NCBI GenBank assembly: GCA_963575745.1
Contig: CAUYUJ010009502.1
Coordinates: forward strand, 420,335 to 484,334
Source of the DNA: Prorocentrum cordatum
Taxonomy: Eukaryota; Sar; Dinophyceae; Prorocentrales; Prorocentraceae
Direction of reading: 5' to 3'
Length of the DNA stretch: 64,000 nucleotides
The notes below the pieces were generated by a model. That model did not search any database. It saw nothing but the letters and a program-made list of their open reading frames with translations, and was not told the DNA's origin. Position 1 is the stretch's first letter. Each line of letters starts with the position of its first letter. This document shows positions 55,112 to 63,772 of this stretch, piece after piece. Made by a program: the position numbers and the translations under genes.

Positions 55112-58100
55112 CTAGTATCCTGCCAAATGCAGGCATTCCTCCACTCCCAAAAGGAGTTGTCGGGCAGACTCTAACTCAGCTGCAGTGATAGTGCTCGCGG
55201 GGGGAAGGAGGAAAGAGGAAGAGGCCACGTTGGGCTCCCACACGCCACTCGGAAGAGTGACAGGATATTCAGCAACAGAAGAGGAGCACAAATGAAAATC
55301 AATCTGCCAGCCACAGCCTACGCCCAGATAGGATCTTCCACCATCGAAGCTTCCCCGAATGGCGTCGATCAGAATAGCGTTAGCTTTAACATGGGATAGG
55401 AAATCATGCCTAAAACGTGTTCTACAAATGCCCTGCCTAGCTCTGTGTGTTAACTCATCCGCAGCAGTATTGTCCTCTCTGTATACCCACTTGAAGATAT
55501 GTCTCCCAAGACAGGCCGCCTGCACACCACATCTCTTAGCTAGAATGTCTAACTTATTCTGAATGCCGCCCACAATCTTGTCATAATGCACATTGGCAGT
55601 AAAATACAAGCCTTGGATCCACCGCACAACGCATTGAGAGTCTCCCTTCAGTTCAATGGCAATCCTTCCCACCTGGAACTCCCACTCCGTGTAATCCTCC
55701 AATATCTTAGCATACCGTTTGGACAACACCTCCTCCTTCTTCCTGCTAAGCTCCTCCGAAAGTACCTCCTCCTCCCTCTCTTCCATAGGCTTCCAAGGAA
55801 TAGGATCTTTAAGAACCAGGAAATCAGAAACACCAGGAACCTGAAGAAGCATAAAAACTTGACGAGCAAACTTGACCCAGGCCTCCTCTGACCATTCCAG
55901 AACATGGTACCAGCACTTCCCTCCCACAAGCTCAAAAGGTGTTCTCCACGGGCGCATGCCGATAGGAGCTCCGCCAGTCCTCACACGAGTCCCAGCACGT
56001 CCAGCCTGGCTTCCTAAAGATAGTATCAGATCATCCCGCCTGGATTCCCACTCCCCTCCTCCGTGCAACATGGACAGTCGCGCCTGCAGGTAGCCGTTGA
56101 CAGCAGTGCCCGTGTCCACCACCGTGGGCTGATTGTAATAGCGGGTTGGGTCCTCGAACCTGTCTCTGAGTCTCGCCGTGTTCTGAGAAAGTTGGGTCCT
56201 CTGACGTTTGGCCTCATTCATGCACAACGTTTTTCTTTTCCGTCGGTTCATGGGCTCGGAGGGCGTCGTATCATCAGCAGGAGCACCAGGAGCATACGAG
56301 GGAGGCGGCACCAATTGTGAGCCACCCACCACAGAAATCTCCTCCACGCCTCCTCCGTCCCTGCCAAAACAAGACAATGCAATATCCTTCGCCCATTTCC
56401 ACTGCCGATATAGGAAGACCTGTGCGAGTGGAGGTCTGCCAGCTTCATAAAAAGCTTGCCTCCCTCTTTTGTACATGCGCGACATGAATACAGCCCACCC
56501 CTCCTCCTCCCTCTTCGCTCTCCACGTCATCCTGCTCAACATCTTCCCCTCCTCCTTGTGTATAAATGCAATCGTAGAACTGTCAACTGTGGCTCCTTCC
56601 AAGCCGAAAAGAAACTTAGATCTCACTCTAGATTCATATCGTGCAAATTTATTCTTCCAAGCAATCCTCCTGGAGGTGCAAAACGCTCGATCATTCCAGA
56701 AAGCACGAATAGCTTTTGCCATACGGTATCGCACATCAACATGATCCTTGAAATTCCTCGCAATCTTAGTCCCCAGCACAATAATTTCATCCACCTGCGG
56801 AATAGTGATGTTCTCGGGGAGAGACACATTGGGCCCCCTGGACATACCTGGCGGGAACAACGTCACCATGAGAGGCTCCGTCACACCGGTGGTAGTACCC
56901 ACGTCCATGAACTCAAGACTGCTCTGCTTCCAACGAAAGCCGTGGTCGTGGAGAGCCCACGTCAACTGCAGAATCATTTTAGCCAATGTGGGGCGATCAG
57001 GAGCCGTGAGAAGCACGTTGTCCGCCCATATGAAGTGACTCACAACAATACCTCCTGCTTCACCCGAGAGTACAACACCGACAGCATCTCTCGCCCAAGC
57101 AGACGTAATGTCACCAAACATGACCAGGGATTGAGCAGTCCACAGATCAGGTCCTTCCTTAGAACCTGTCTTCACACACGTTGTCCAAGGGAGCGTATCA
57201 GTGCAGACACCCTCAAACTGAAAGACCGCCTCATTACCAACAGAGTTCTCAATAAGACCATACCGAAGCTCCACATCAACACTCAAACGCTCAAGTGTAG
57301 AAGAAGCAACTTGGACAGTGAGCGAGTCAAATGCAGTGGCAACATCCAGGGAAGCAACAACAATATTCTCCTCCTTCCCCCACAGTCTGGCATGTCTGCA
57401 CATCGCCTTCAATCCCGACGTTACCTCATGTGTCTTACGACCTTGCTGGAAACCATACAAACACAGAGACGGAGCAACAACAGGAGCAATAGACACCAAA
57501 TGCGAATTGAGTAGAATACACAAGCAGCCCATGTACCATGTGTTAACGACAGAATTCACAGCAAGAGTACGACTGTCATCAAACCTCTTATCCTTGCCGT
57601 TCTTCAACATAATAGATGCACGGATGAACTTCCAAGACTCAGGTGCCTCTGCCATTCGCCAGAAGCGTCGCTGGAAGCAGTCAAGCACCACACGGAGTGC
57701 TTCCCAGGACAAAGAACGTAACATGCGTGCACTGATACCGTCAGCACCTACCGCCTTGCCTTCACGAAGCCTGGAACGAGCACGACAGAGAACATGCATG
57801 GTAATAGGAGAAGAAGTGTGAGTGCTGCGCGCACGTGCCTCATCAGCTTGGACCCGAAGCTGCTCCAGAGTCGCCATATTCATAGCAAGACGTTCCGACT
57901 TAGAGTACTTAGCCCTGACCACCCTCGTCATATCCTCCTTCCACTTACTGCGGTCTTCACACCATTCCCCGTCGATCATCATAGAGTTAGTAACAGTCTT
58001 AGTCTTGACCCCATCCCGATAACGATAAAGAAGTAGACGTTTCATGAACTGCCTTCGAACACGATTCCAACGACGACGACTATCCTTGAACGTAGCCTCA

Positions 58101-58513
58101 TCGATCTGACCAGATTTCCAGAGTTTGTGAACTCTGTAGTGGGCCTCTTTCACCTGAGCTTCCTCCTGGGTCAACTTCGGGATGAGCGAAGCCGATTTAA
58201 AGCCATAACAGCGTTTGTCGGCAACAGCCCCCTCCTTCAATCGTGATTCCAGGTCGGCTAGAGAAATGGATCTCCACCTAGTATGCCAGATCACCCTTCC
58301 CTCAGACTCCTCCGTGCAGTACTGATTTTTGCGTTTTTTGTTTTGGCCGCAACCCCCACCAGACTTCCACCCAGCAACCTGTGTAACGGCCATATCAAAC
58401 TCTCTGCACTGTTTCACCTCCTTACCCTCCAGCACAAACCACGAGGCGAACGATCGACTGCCAGTGGCCTTCGTCCTACCAGGACTTCCCCCGCAGCAAA
58501 CATGGGAGATCAA
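55112..58513 (-). CDS. LINE reverse transcriptase with RNase H motifs
   Basis: 1133 codons from a TTG; the first in-frame ATG is codon 41, and the frame probably continues the endonuclease frame through a shift. RT motifs: GKAVGADG (252-259), GFQQGRKT (354-361), motif A LDVATAFD (389-396; Asp390), motif B-like GSKEGPDLWTAQ (450-461) and motif C WADN (496-499), where Asn499 (codon AAC) replaces the usual second Asp. A LINE-type thumb follows (GTKI, FLFGLEG). RNase H residues are all present but permuted: Asp958 (KGDSQ), Asn1015/Asp1019 (DNTAADEL), then Asp1057 (SFDGG) and Glu1113/Glu1115 (TAAELES) next to the stop. It copies element RNA into DNA at the nicked target and could remove RNA from hybrids. 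Confidence 0.85.
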   Translation of the reverse strand: MISHVCCGGSPGRTKATGSRSFASWFVLEGKEVKQCREFDMAVTQVAGWKSGGGCGQNKKRKNQYCTEESEGRVIWHTRWRSISLADLESRLKEGAVADKRCYGFKSASLIPKLTQEEAQVKEAHYRVHKLWKSGQIDEATFKDSRRRWNRVRRQFMKRLLLYRYRDGVKTKTVTNSMMIDGEWCEDRSKWKEDMTRVVRAKYSKSERLAMNMATLEQLRVQADEARARSTHTSSPITMHVLCRARSRLREGKAVGADGISARMLRSLSWEALRVVLDCFQRRFWRMAEAPESWKFIRASIMLKNGKDKRFDDSRTLAVNSVVNTWYMGCLCILLNSHLVSIAPVVAPSLCLYGFQQGRKTHEVTSGLKAMCRHARLWGKEENIVVASLDVATAFDSLTVQVASSTLERLSVDVELRYGLIENSVGNEAVFQFEGVCTDTLPWTTCVKTGSKEGPDLWTAQSLVMFGDITSAWARDAVGVVLSGEAGGIVVSHFIWADNVLLTAPDRPTLAKMILQLTWALHDHGFRWKQSSLEFMDVGTTTGVTEPLMVTLFPPGMSRGPNVSLPENITIPQVDEIIVLGTKIARNFKDHVDVRYRMAKAIRAFWNDRAFCTSRRIAWKNKFARYESRVRSKFLFGLEGATVDSSTIAFIHKEEGKMLSRMTWRAKREEEGWAVFMSRMYKRGRQAFYEAGRPPLAQVFLYRQWKWAKDIALSCFGRDGGGVEEISVVGGSQLVPPPSYAPGAPADDTTPSEPMNRRKRKTLCMNEAKRQRTQLSQNTARLRDRFEDPTRYYNQPTVVDTGTAVNGYLQARLSMLHGGGEWESRRDDLILSLGSQAGRAGTRVRTGGAPIGMRPWRTPFELVGGKCWYHVLEWSEEAWVKFARQVFMLLQVPGVSDFLVLKDPIPWKPMEEREEEVLSEELSRKKEEVLSKRYAKILEDYTEWEFQVGRIAIELKGDSQCVVRWIQGLYFTANVHYDKIVGGIQNKLDILAKRCGVQAACLGRHIFKWVYREDNTAADELTHRARQGICRTRFRHDFLSHVKANAILIDAIRGSFDGGRSYLGVGCGWQIDFHLCSSSVAEYPVTLPSGVWEPNVASSSFLLPPASTITAAELESARQLLLGVEECLHLAGY

Positions 58514-58524
58514 AACATATCATC
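58476..58524 (-). other. +1 frame change between endonuclease and RT
   Basis: The endonuclease frame stops at TAG (58476) and the RT frame has an upstream TGA near 58522, so the change must lie within about 45 nt. A G5 run on the coding strand (58488-58492) is the likeliest indel site. It could be a copy-specific mutation, an assembly error in a homopolymer or programmed frameshifting. Confidence 0.7.
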
Positions 58525-59348
58525 TTGTGGTCACTCCATTCAGTGTCTCGAGAGCCAGGAGGGTGCGCATACATAACGTGCAACTTAGAACACATAACAT
58601 GAGTCTCCCAAGTCACAGGACACGCAACATAGTCAATGACGTGCTTAGTCCTAGCACCTCCACCACACCAGGTAAACTCACGGTCAATGAATGTGTTGAT
58701 CAGCTTCAGACGTAGCTGGGCCATACAAACACACCAGGCACGCGCACATGCACCCTGCAACACATCCCTCTGCCTCTCCTCCCTCACAGTACGCTCGTTC
58801 ACACCACCACCAGAGATACGAAGTCGATCGATCTCAACATGAGGCTGCACTTCAACATTGGCGTCGGCACAAACAACAACATCATGAATACTGTACTTTT
58901 GACGCATGCGCACCACAGCACTCGATAATTCAAGAAGAACGTTCTGGTACAGATGGAACGTGGCCTGGTACCCCTCAGACGTTGTCCCAAAGAATCCTTG
59001 CTGAGGAAGATACACGCTAGCATAGATGAATGCGCCCACTTCTGGCCCACGGAAGGCACAGACCGCAAATCTTCTACCAGCAGCGTGTCCCAAGAAACAG
59101 GAGTTGAGAGTAGACGAGAATAGTACACCTGCTTGGCCCTCAATCGAGCCACTGTCAAGCTTCACTTCAGCTGAGCTGCGATAGTGAAAACCAGCCTCAT
59201 TCAACGTATCACGTCTGAGAAACTGGCACTCCTGGAGCCCGACAAGTTGCACTCCCAGCTCACGCAAGTAAGGAAGAGCAGATAGGGAAGTAGCATCACT
59301 CATCATTCTGATGTTCCAACAGGCCGCCCTCAGCGGGCGGGTACGTCG
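58476..59348 (-). CDS. LINE endonuclease domain (APE/EEP fold)
   Basis: The frame is open from just after the ORF1 TGA. Its first in-frame ATGs (59301-59306) lie after the motif CWNIR, which supplies the N-terminal catalytic Asn of EEP endonucleases, so translation must begin upstream of them or read through the stop. Counting from the ATG at 59306: LVGLQE (Glu26), CADAN (Asp148, Asn150), FTW (Thr212, Trp213), IDY (Asp225) and SDHK (Asp259, His260) form the expected catalytic set. The domain nicks target DNA to prime reverse transcription. The frame closes at 58476 inside the start of the RT frame, which is +1 to it. Confidence 0.82.
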   Translation of the reverse strand, partial: RRTRPLRAACWNIRMMSDATSLSALPYLRELGVQLVGLQECQFLRRDTLNEAGFHYRSSAEVKLDSGSIEGQAGVLFSSTLNSCFLGHAAGRRFAVCAFRGPEVGAFIYASVYLPQQGFFGTTSEGYQATFHLYQNVLLELSSAVVRMRQKYSIHDVVVCADANVEVQPHVEIDRLRISGGGVNERTVREERQRDVLQGACARAWCVCMAQLRLKLINTFIDREFTWCGGGARTKHVIDYVACPVTWETHVMCSKLHVMYAHPPGSRDTEWSDHKMICFDLPCLLRGKSW

Positions 59349-59351
59349 TCA
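59349..59351 (-). other. single in-frame TGA between ORF1 and endonuclease
   Basis: Codons on both sides are in one frame and the downstream codons already encode endonuclease N-terminal sequence. Candidate stop-codon readthrough or re-initiation site; otherwise a copy-specific nonsense mutation in a single fused ORF. Confidence 0.6.
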
Positions 59352-60665
59352 CACGGAATCTCCATTCAGCAGCGTCTGCCAGGGCCCAGGAAGGATCTTG
59401 TCATCGAACTCAATCACCGATTCAGGCCTCAGAGTCCAACCATGCCTGGGATCCCAGGTTCCCAAACAGATCTGCCCACCGGTTTCAGGATAGCCCCAAG
59501 CCCAAGACATCACAGGAGACCCATACTGAATTTTGACACGATTGTTTTTCTTCAGCGGGTTCCTCACACGAAAGTATGTAGCTGTAAGTTTACTGCCAGC
59601 CCTCACCTGTCCCTCACGCCAAGGCTCACACTGCACACGAATGCCGATGTACGACTGAGTAGCTGCAAGAAGGGAATCATCTCTCCAAAGGGGACCCGTG
59701 CGCGAGGAGATAACTTTCCATAACTCCTCCCTGACCTTCCAGACAGTCTCCTTACTCGTGCCATGAACGAAGAAAATACGCAGCCTAAAGACACCGAACG
59801 GCTTGCCCTGGTACTCTCTATTAATGGCCTCACGATCAAAGATCTTCGCATTAACCTCAAACTGCGAGCCAACTTCATCTAAGAGAATCTGGATAACTCT
59901 GGTGGCCCTGGCCTCTGACATGATGTTGCTCGTACGCGCCTGGACATCACGAGGGTCACCCGAAGTCCAGCCCGAGAGCGTCAAGTATCCAGGAACAAAT
60001 GGGGTTGTGCTCCTGGGTCCTGCATTGCCTCCAAGACTCACCCGAGTAGATACAGAGGCAGCATCACTGGCCGCACCATCATTTCCTACCGTCGCTAACT
60101 GCTTCTGAACCTGAGCATTCACCGCCTCCTGCTGCTGCTTCTGTTGCTTCACCTCCTCCCTAAGTTGTTCAAGGTCAGACTTCAAAGGTGCAACCTCCTG
60201 CTGGATCTCCTTCCTCACCTCCTCCATATGTTCCGTCAGAGTACATTTGAGCATATCTGCCAAGTTCTGAAACTCATTACGCAGTAGACCAATAGTGACA
60301 GGTTCTTTCTCATCCGAAGCGCCCTTACCACCTATCCCAGCACGAGCCATCTTGGAGGACCTGGAAGCATCCCCCACCTCGTTTCTTTCACTGATCTGCT
60401 TCATAGAGACATCGGCACAGGCAGCGGCAGCAGATGCAAAGGATGGAGCATGATGCATCACAAGTTGTGGTGGATGGCCAGCAGAGGATGGGTCTGTCGA
60501 CATCGTATCTGCGATACGCCCTGCTTTCGAAGCTTCCAACGCCGATAATAGAGCACGTTCGTCCTGTGTCGTATGCTCAGGGATATCGTCCCAGCCCTCA
60601 AAGTCCCAGTCGTCTTCTGAAATAACAGCCGCGATTGCAACACAACAAACACAAAGTGGCCCCAA
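59349..60665 (-). CDS. LINE ORF1 protein (coiled coil, putative RNA binding)
   Basis: A 438-codon open frame. The frame has a non-ATG codon at 60665; its first ATG is at 60501-60503 (codon 55), yet acidic sequence upstream (EDDWDFEGWDD) looks protein-like, so the true start is unsure. Residues ~130-192 form a probable coiled coil rich in Glu/Lys/Gln (EVRKEIQQEV, LEQLREEVKQQ), as in LINE ORF1 trimerisation regions. The C-terminal ~200 residues (RLRIFFVHGTSKETVWKVRE onwards) are mixed alpha/beta-like and could bind nucleic acid; no zinc knuckle is seen. ORF1 proteins coat the element RNA. It ends at TGA 59349-59351, in frame with the endonuclease. Confidence 0.72.
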   Translation of the reverse strand: MGPLCVCCVAIAAVISEDDWDFEGWDDIPEHTTQDERALLSALEASKAGRIADTMSTDPSSAGHPPQLVMHHAPSFASAAAACADVSMKQISERNEVGDASRSSKMARAGIGGKGASDEKEPVTIGLLRNEFQNLADMLKCTLTEHMEEVRKEIQQEVAPLKSDLEQLREEVKQQKQQQEAVNAQVQKQLATVGNDGAASDAASVSTRVSLGGNAGPRSTTPFVPGYLTLSGWTSGDPRDVQARTSNIMSEARATRVIQILLDEVGSQFEVNAKIFDREAINREYQGKPFGVFRLRIFFVHGTSKETVWKVREELWKVISSRTGPLWRDDSLLAATQSYIGIRVQCEPWREGQVRAGSKLTATYFRVRNPLKKNNRVKIQYGSPVMSWAWGYPETGGQICLGTWDPRHGWTLRPESVIEFDDKILPGPWQTLLNGDSV

Positions 60666-60895
60666 GAGAAAAACTGGAATACAGTGTGCCAGCTAGCCAC
60701 GGGATATCTGTCATAGGCCTGCCAACAATACACCAAGCAGAGAAGATGCCAGCCGCAAGCAGAGAAGATGCCAGCCGCCAGGCGCCAGCAGCCGCCGCTA
60801 TCGCGAGGGTGCCGAGGCCCGAGTGGAGCGAGATGGACGGGCGCGGCCGAGGGCGGGAGGGGCGCGGCAGGGGGGGGCCACCAAGGAGTCCCCCG

Positions 60896-60975
60896 CCGGG
60901 GGACTCGTAGAGCTTCCTAACTCGACTTGAGCTTCCTTGAGCCAAAATGGCTCCGGGGGACTCGTAGAGCTTCCT
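60896..60975. repeat. 23-bp direct repeats around the spliced-leader relic
   Basis: Identical 23-bp copies (CCGGGGGACTCG...GCTTCCT) at 60896-60918 and 60953-60975 enclose 34 bp that include the leader relic, as expected of a target-site duplication. Confidence 0.8.
60936..60957 (-). other. dinoflagellate spliced-leader relic
   Basis: On the minus strand AGCCATTTTGGCTCAAG (17 nt) is preceded by CCGG where the leader has CCGT, giving 21 of 22 agreement. GAAGCTCAAG follows directly, possibly a second, truncated leader end. Leader sequence inside genomic DNA marks retroposition of a trans-spliced RNA. It lies 44 bp upstream of the LINE 5' end. Confidence 0.8.
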
Positions 60976-62123
60976 GAGCATGTATAATGTCGAACAAAAT
61001 TGCAGAGAACGAATAGTTTTTCAGCCTAAACGATTTCTGACCTTTCGATGCAACAGCCAAACGCCCCTCATGCTTCTCGATCGTTTTCTGTGCGCACGAG
61101 TTCCGTAGCTCTCCTACAGCCCGCGTTACGCGCGAAAATCGACAGCACCTCTCAAGATGCCTCGAACAATACAAATAGTTTCGCGAATCTAGCTCGAGTA
61201 TCAGAGCGAGTTCAGACACCTGAATGCAACAGGCGGACGCGCCTGATGTCTCCGAATCGATTCATGTGATAACCAGCCCTGCGGCCCCCCTACAGCACGA
61301 GTTAAGTGCAGAAAATCGGCAGCACCTCTGAAGATGACTCGAACAATACGAATAGTTTCGTGAACCTAGCTCGGGCAGCAGGCCGAGTTCAGGGCTCTGA
61401 ATGCGGAAGATGGACGCAACTGATGTCTCCGAATCGATTCCACTGATTACCAGCCTTGCAGCCCCCTTACAGCTCGAGTTAAGTGCAGAAAACGGACAGC
61501 GCCTCTCAAGATGACTCGACGAATACAAATAGTTTTGCGAACCTAGCTCGGGCAGCACACCGAGTTCCGAGCTCTGGATTCGGTAGACGGACGCGCCTGA
61601 TGTCTCCGAATCGATTCCTGTAAGTACGAGCCCTGTAGCCCCCCTACAGCCCGAGTTAAGTGCAGAAAAATGTCAGCACCTCTCAAGATGACTTCTAGAA
61701 CACGAATAGTTTCGTCAACCTAGCTCGGGCAGCAGACCGAGTTCACACCTCTAGATGGAACAGACAAACGCGCCTGATGATTCGCAATCGATTTCTGTGA
61801 TAATGAGCTCTGTAGCTGCCCTACAGCTCGAGTTAAGTACAAAATACCGACAACGCGTATCAAGATGACTCGAACCAGCCGATCCCGCCGCGATGCTTTT
61901 TTACAGAAATATTTACCCGATCGAGCTGAGATTAAGATGGCGAGCGGGAATAAGGTCGAATATCATGGGAAAAAATACTAGAACTCAAACAAATTGTTGA
62001 ATTTGGAGAACAAAATTTTCAACCGACCAAAAGTCAGCAAAAGGTCCGTTGCCAACTAGCTCTCCAGCGCGCCGGATTTACTCTTAAGCTTCCAGCAACT
62101 AGCTAAGGGAAGCTCTATGAGTT
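60960..62123 (-). mobile_element. CTCGTAGAGCTTCC element, copy I (1.16 kb, both ends)
   Basis: ACTCGTAGAGCTTCCTGAGC to GGGAAGCTCTATGAGTT. Nearly parallel to copy H: subterminal block (TATAATGTCGAACAAAATTG), about five ~175-bp units and the end block with TACCCGATCGAGCTGAGATT. The LINE stands between copies H and I. Confidence 0.72.
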
Positions 62124-62878
62124 AAGTTCAGACCTCCGAATGCGACAGGCGGACGCGTCTGATGTCTGCGAATCGACTACTGTACCAGCCCTGCAGCCCC
62201 CCTACAGCCTGAGTTAAGTGCAGAGAACCGACAGCATCTCTCAGGATGACTCGAATGATAGAATAATTTCGCGAACCTAGTTCGAGCAGCCGACCGAGTT
62301 CCGAGCTCTGGGTCAGACGATCTCTGTGACCAGCAGCACTGTAGCCCTCCCCCGGCACAAGTGAAGTGCAGAAAAACGACACCACTTCTCAAGATGACTC
62401 GAAAAATACGAGCCATCGCGGATCAAGATGACTGATTTTGAATCGGTTTTGATGAGCATCAGCTCTCTAGCTGTCCGATAGCTTGAGTTAACTACAGAAA
62501 ACCGAGAGCGTAAATCAAGATGACTCGAATAATACAATCAGGTTTGCGGACCTCTGGATTCACGAACGCGCCTGACCATTCTGAATCGATTAGCTATGTA
62601 AAGCTCGAGTTATTCAGAAAACCGTCATCCCGTGTCAAGATGCCTCGAAACGGCCGATCCCGCCACAGTGCTTTTTCGCAGTGAAAGGTACCCGATCGAG
62701 CTGAGATTGAGATGGCGAGCGGGAATAAGATCGAATATCACAGAAAAAACTCCTAGAGCTCCAACGAATGGTCAGATTTCGAGAACAACATGTTCAACCG
62801 ACCAAAAGTCACCAATCCAGCACGCTGGACTCACTCTTGAGCTTCGAGCAACTAGCTCAGGGAAGCTCTACGAGTTCT
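62124..62878 (-). mobile_element. CTCGTAGAGCTTCC element, truncated copy
   Basis: About three diverged ~175-bp units, then the end block (GAAACGGCCGATCCCGCC, TACCCGATCGAGCTGAGATT) and GGGAAGCTCTACGAGTTC. The start terminus is absent; it abuts copy I. Confidence 0.6.
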
Positions 62879-63260
62879 CTCAAGCTTCTAAAATTTACTT
62901 CTCTAGCTTATCGACGCCGAAGAGCTCTGCGATGCAAATCTGGCAGCGTCTAACCCTGAGAGCGAAGAGACCCTAGGGGACGGGCAACTTGGCATCGTCA
63001 AAAACCCAGAGAGCAAAGGGGACACACCCTGAAAAGCCTTCCTGGCAAGCCCACTTGCTGACGTCCATCGTGGTAGCGTCCAAAACCCGGAGAGCGAAAA
63101 GAATCTCAGGGACGGGAATCTTTTTTGAAGAGCTTTAGCTGCTTCCCTGGAGCGCGGCGGAACGCTGCCAGAAATGCTTCCATGCGTGCCTGCAAGCATG
63201 CGCATGCATGGAAGCTTGCCGGAAGCCTCCGGGACACGTTGCCGGGTCGAACGAATGGGA
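62879..63260. other. unclassified spacer
   Basis: Contains GACGCCGAAGAGCTCTGCGA (a MITE-like end) and loose direct repeats (GTCxAAAACCCxGAGAGCxAA at 62998 and 63088). No gene recognised. Confidence 0.35.
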
Positions 63261-63297
63261 ACCGGCGGTAAACCGTCAACCAAGATACCGCCGGGCA

Positions 63298-63730
63298 CCT
63301 CCCAGAGCTCTCTTCTTACACAGCGCTCCTCCGAACACGTGAAGGAAGCGTCTGAAGCAAGAGCTGAAAAATTAGAAGAATGTCGATTTTTCGGTTTGCA
63401 TACAGTCGGTTCCTCAAAGTGTTTTGACAATAATACTGGAGCTATGAAAGAAATAACACCGCGCTCCTAAGAACACAGGGGGTAAGTAAGCTTCTGGAGT
63501 GAGAAACGAAAAAATCGAAAAATCACGTTTTTCTGTTTTTATCGAACGTCGGTTCCTCCAAGTGTTTCGATAGAAAAACTGCACCTAAAGACCTGAAAAT
63601 TTTACTGGCAGACGCGTCTGAACCCACTACAGGTGCGAAAAATCTGCTTTCTCAAAATGAATTCTCAAATATCTTTCAAAAAATCGCAAAAGCGTTGGCA
63701 CATTGTCCGCCTCGGCCGGGTGGGCCAACT
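63298..63730 (-). mobile_element. MITE-like elements, one inserted in another, fused to hairpin
   Basis: CACCTCCCAGAGCTCTCTTC starts the first; a second MITE-like segment begins near 63450 (CACCGCGCTCCTAAGAACAC) and ends at GTGGGCCAACT, where a hairpin follows. The combined length (433 bp) exceeds one element. Confidence 0.6.
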
Positions 63731-63772
63731 AGGCGCCGGCGGTAAACCGCCAACCTTTCTTACCGCCGGGGG

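Larger units (their letters stand above)
55042..60892 (-). mobile_element. full-length non-LTR retrotransposon (LINE), 5.85 kb
   Basis: Read on the minus strand: a GC-rich 5' region (60892 to ~60670) with a 22-bp tandem duplication (60735-60778), ORF1, endonuclease, RT with RNase H motifs, a ~70-bp 3' end and an A7 tail (55042-55048). It splits a hairpin module: CCGGCGGTAAACCGTCAACC ends left of 55042 and CCGCCGGGGGACTCG resumes at 60893. No clean target duplication is visible; two to four loop bases seem lost. Family: APE-type endonuclease plus RT plus RNase H, as in I-like LINEs. One stop and one shift interrupt the coding frames. Confidence 0.88.

Noticed and set aside
55112-58513. Endogenous retrovirus or LTR retrotransposon
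   Set aside because: No long terminal repeats, protease or integrase; APE endonuclease motifs and an A-tail identify a LINE.
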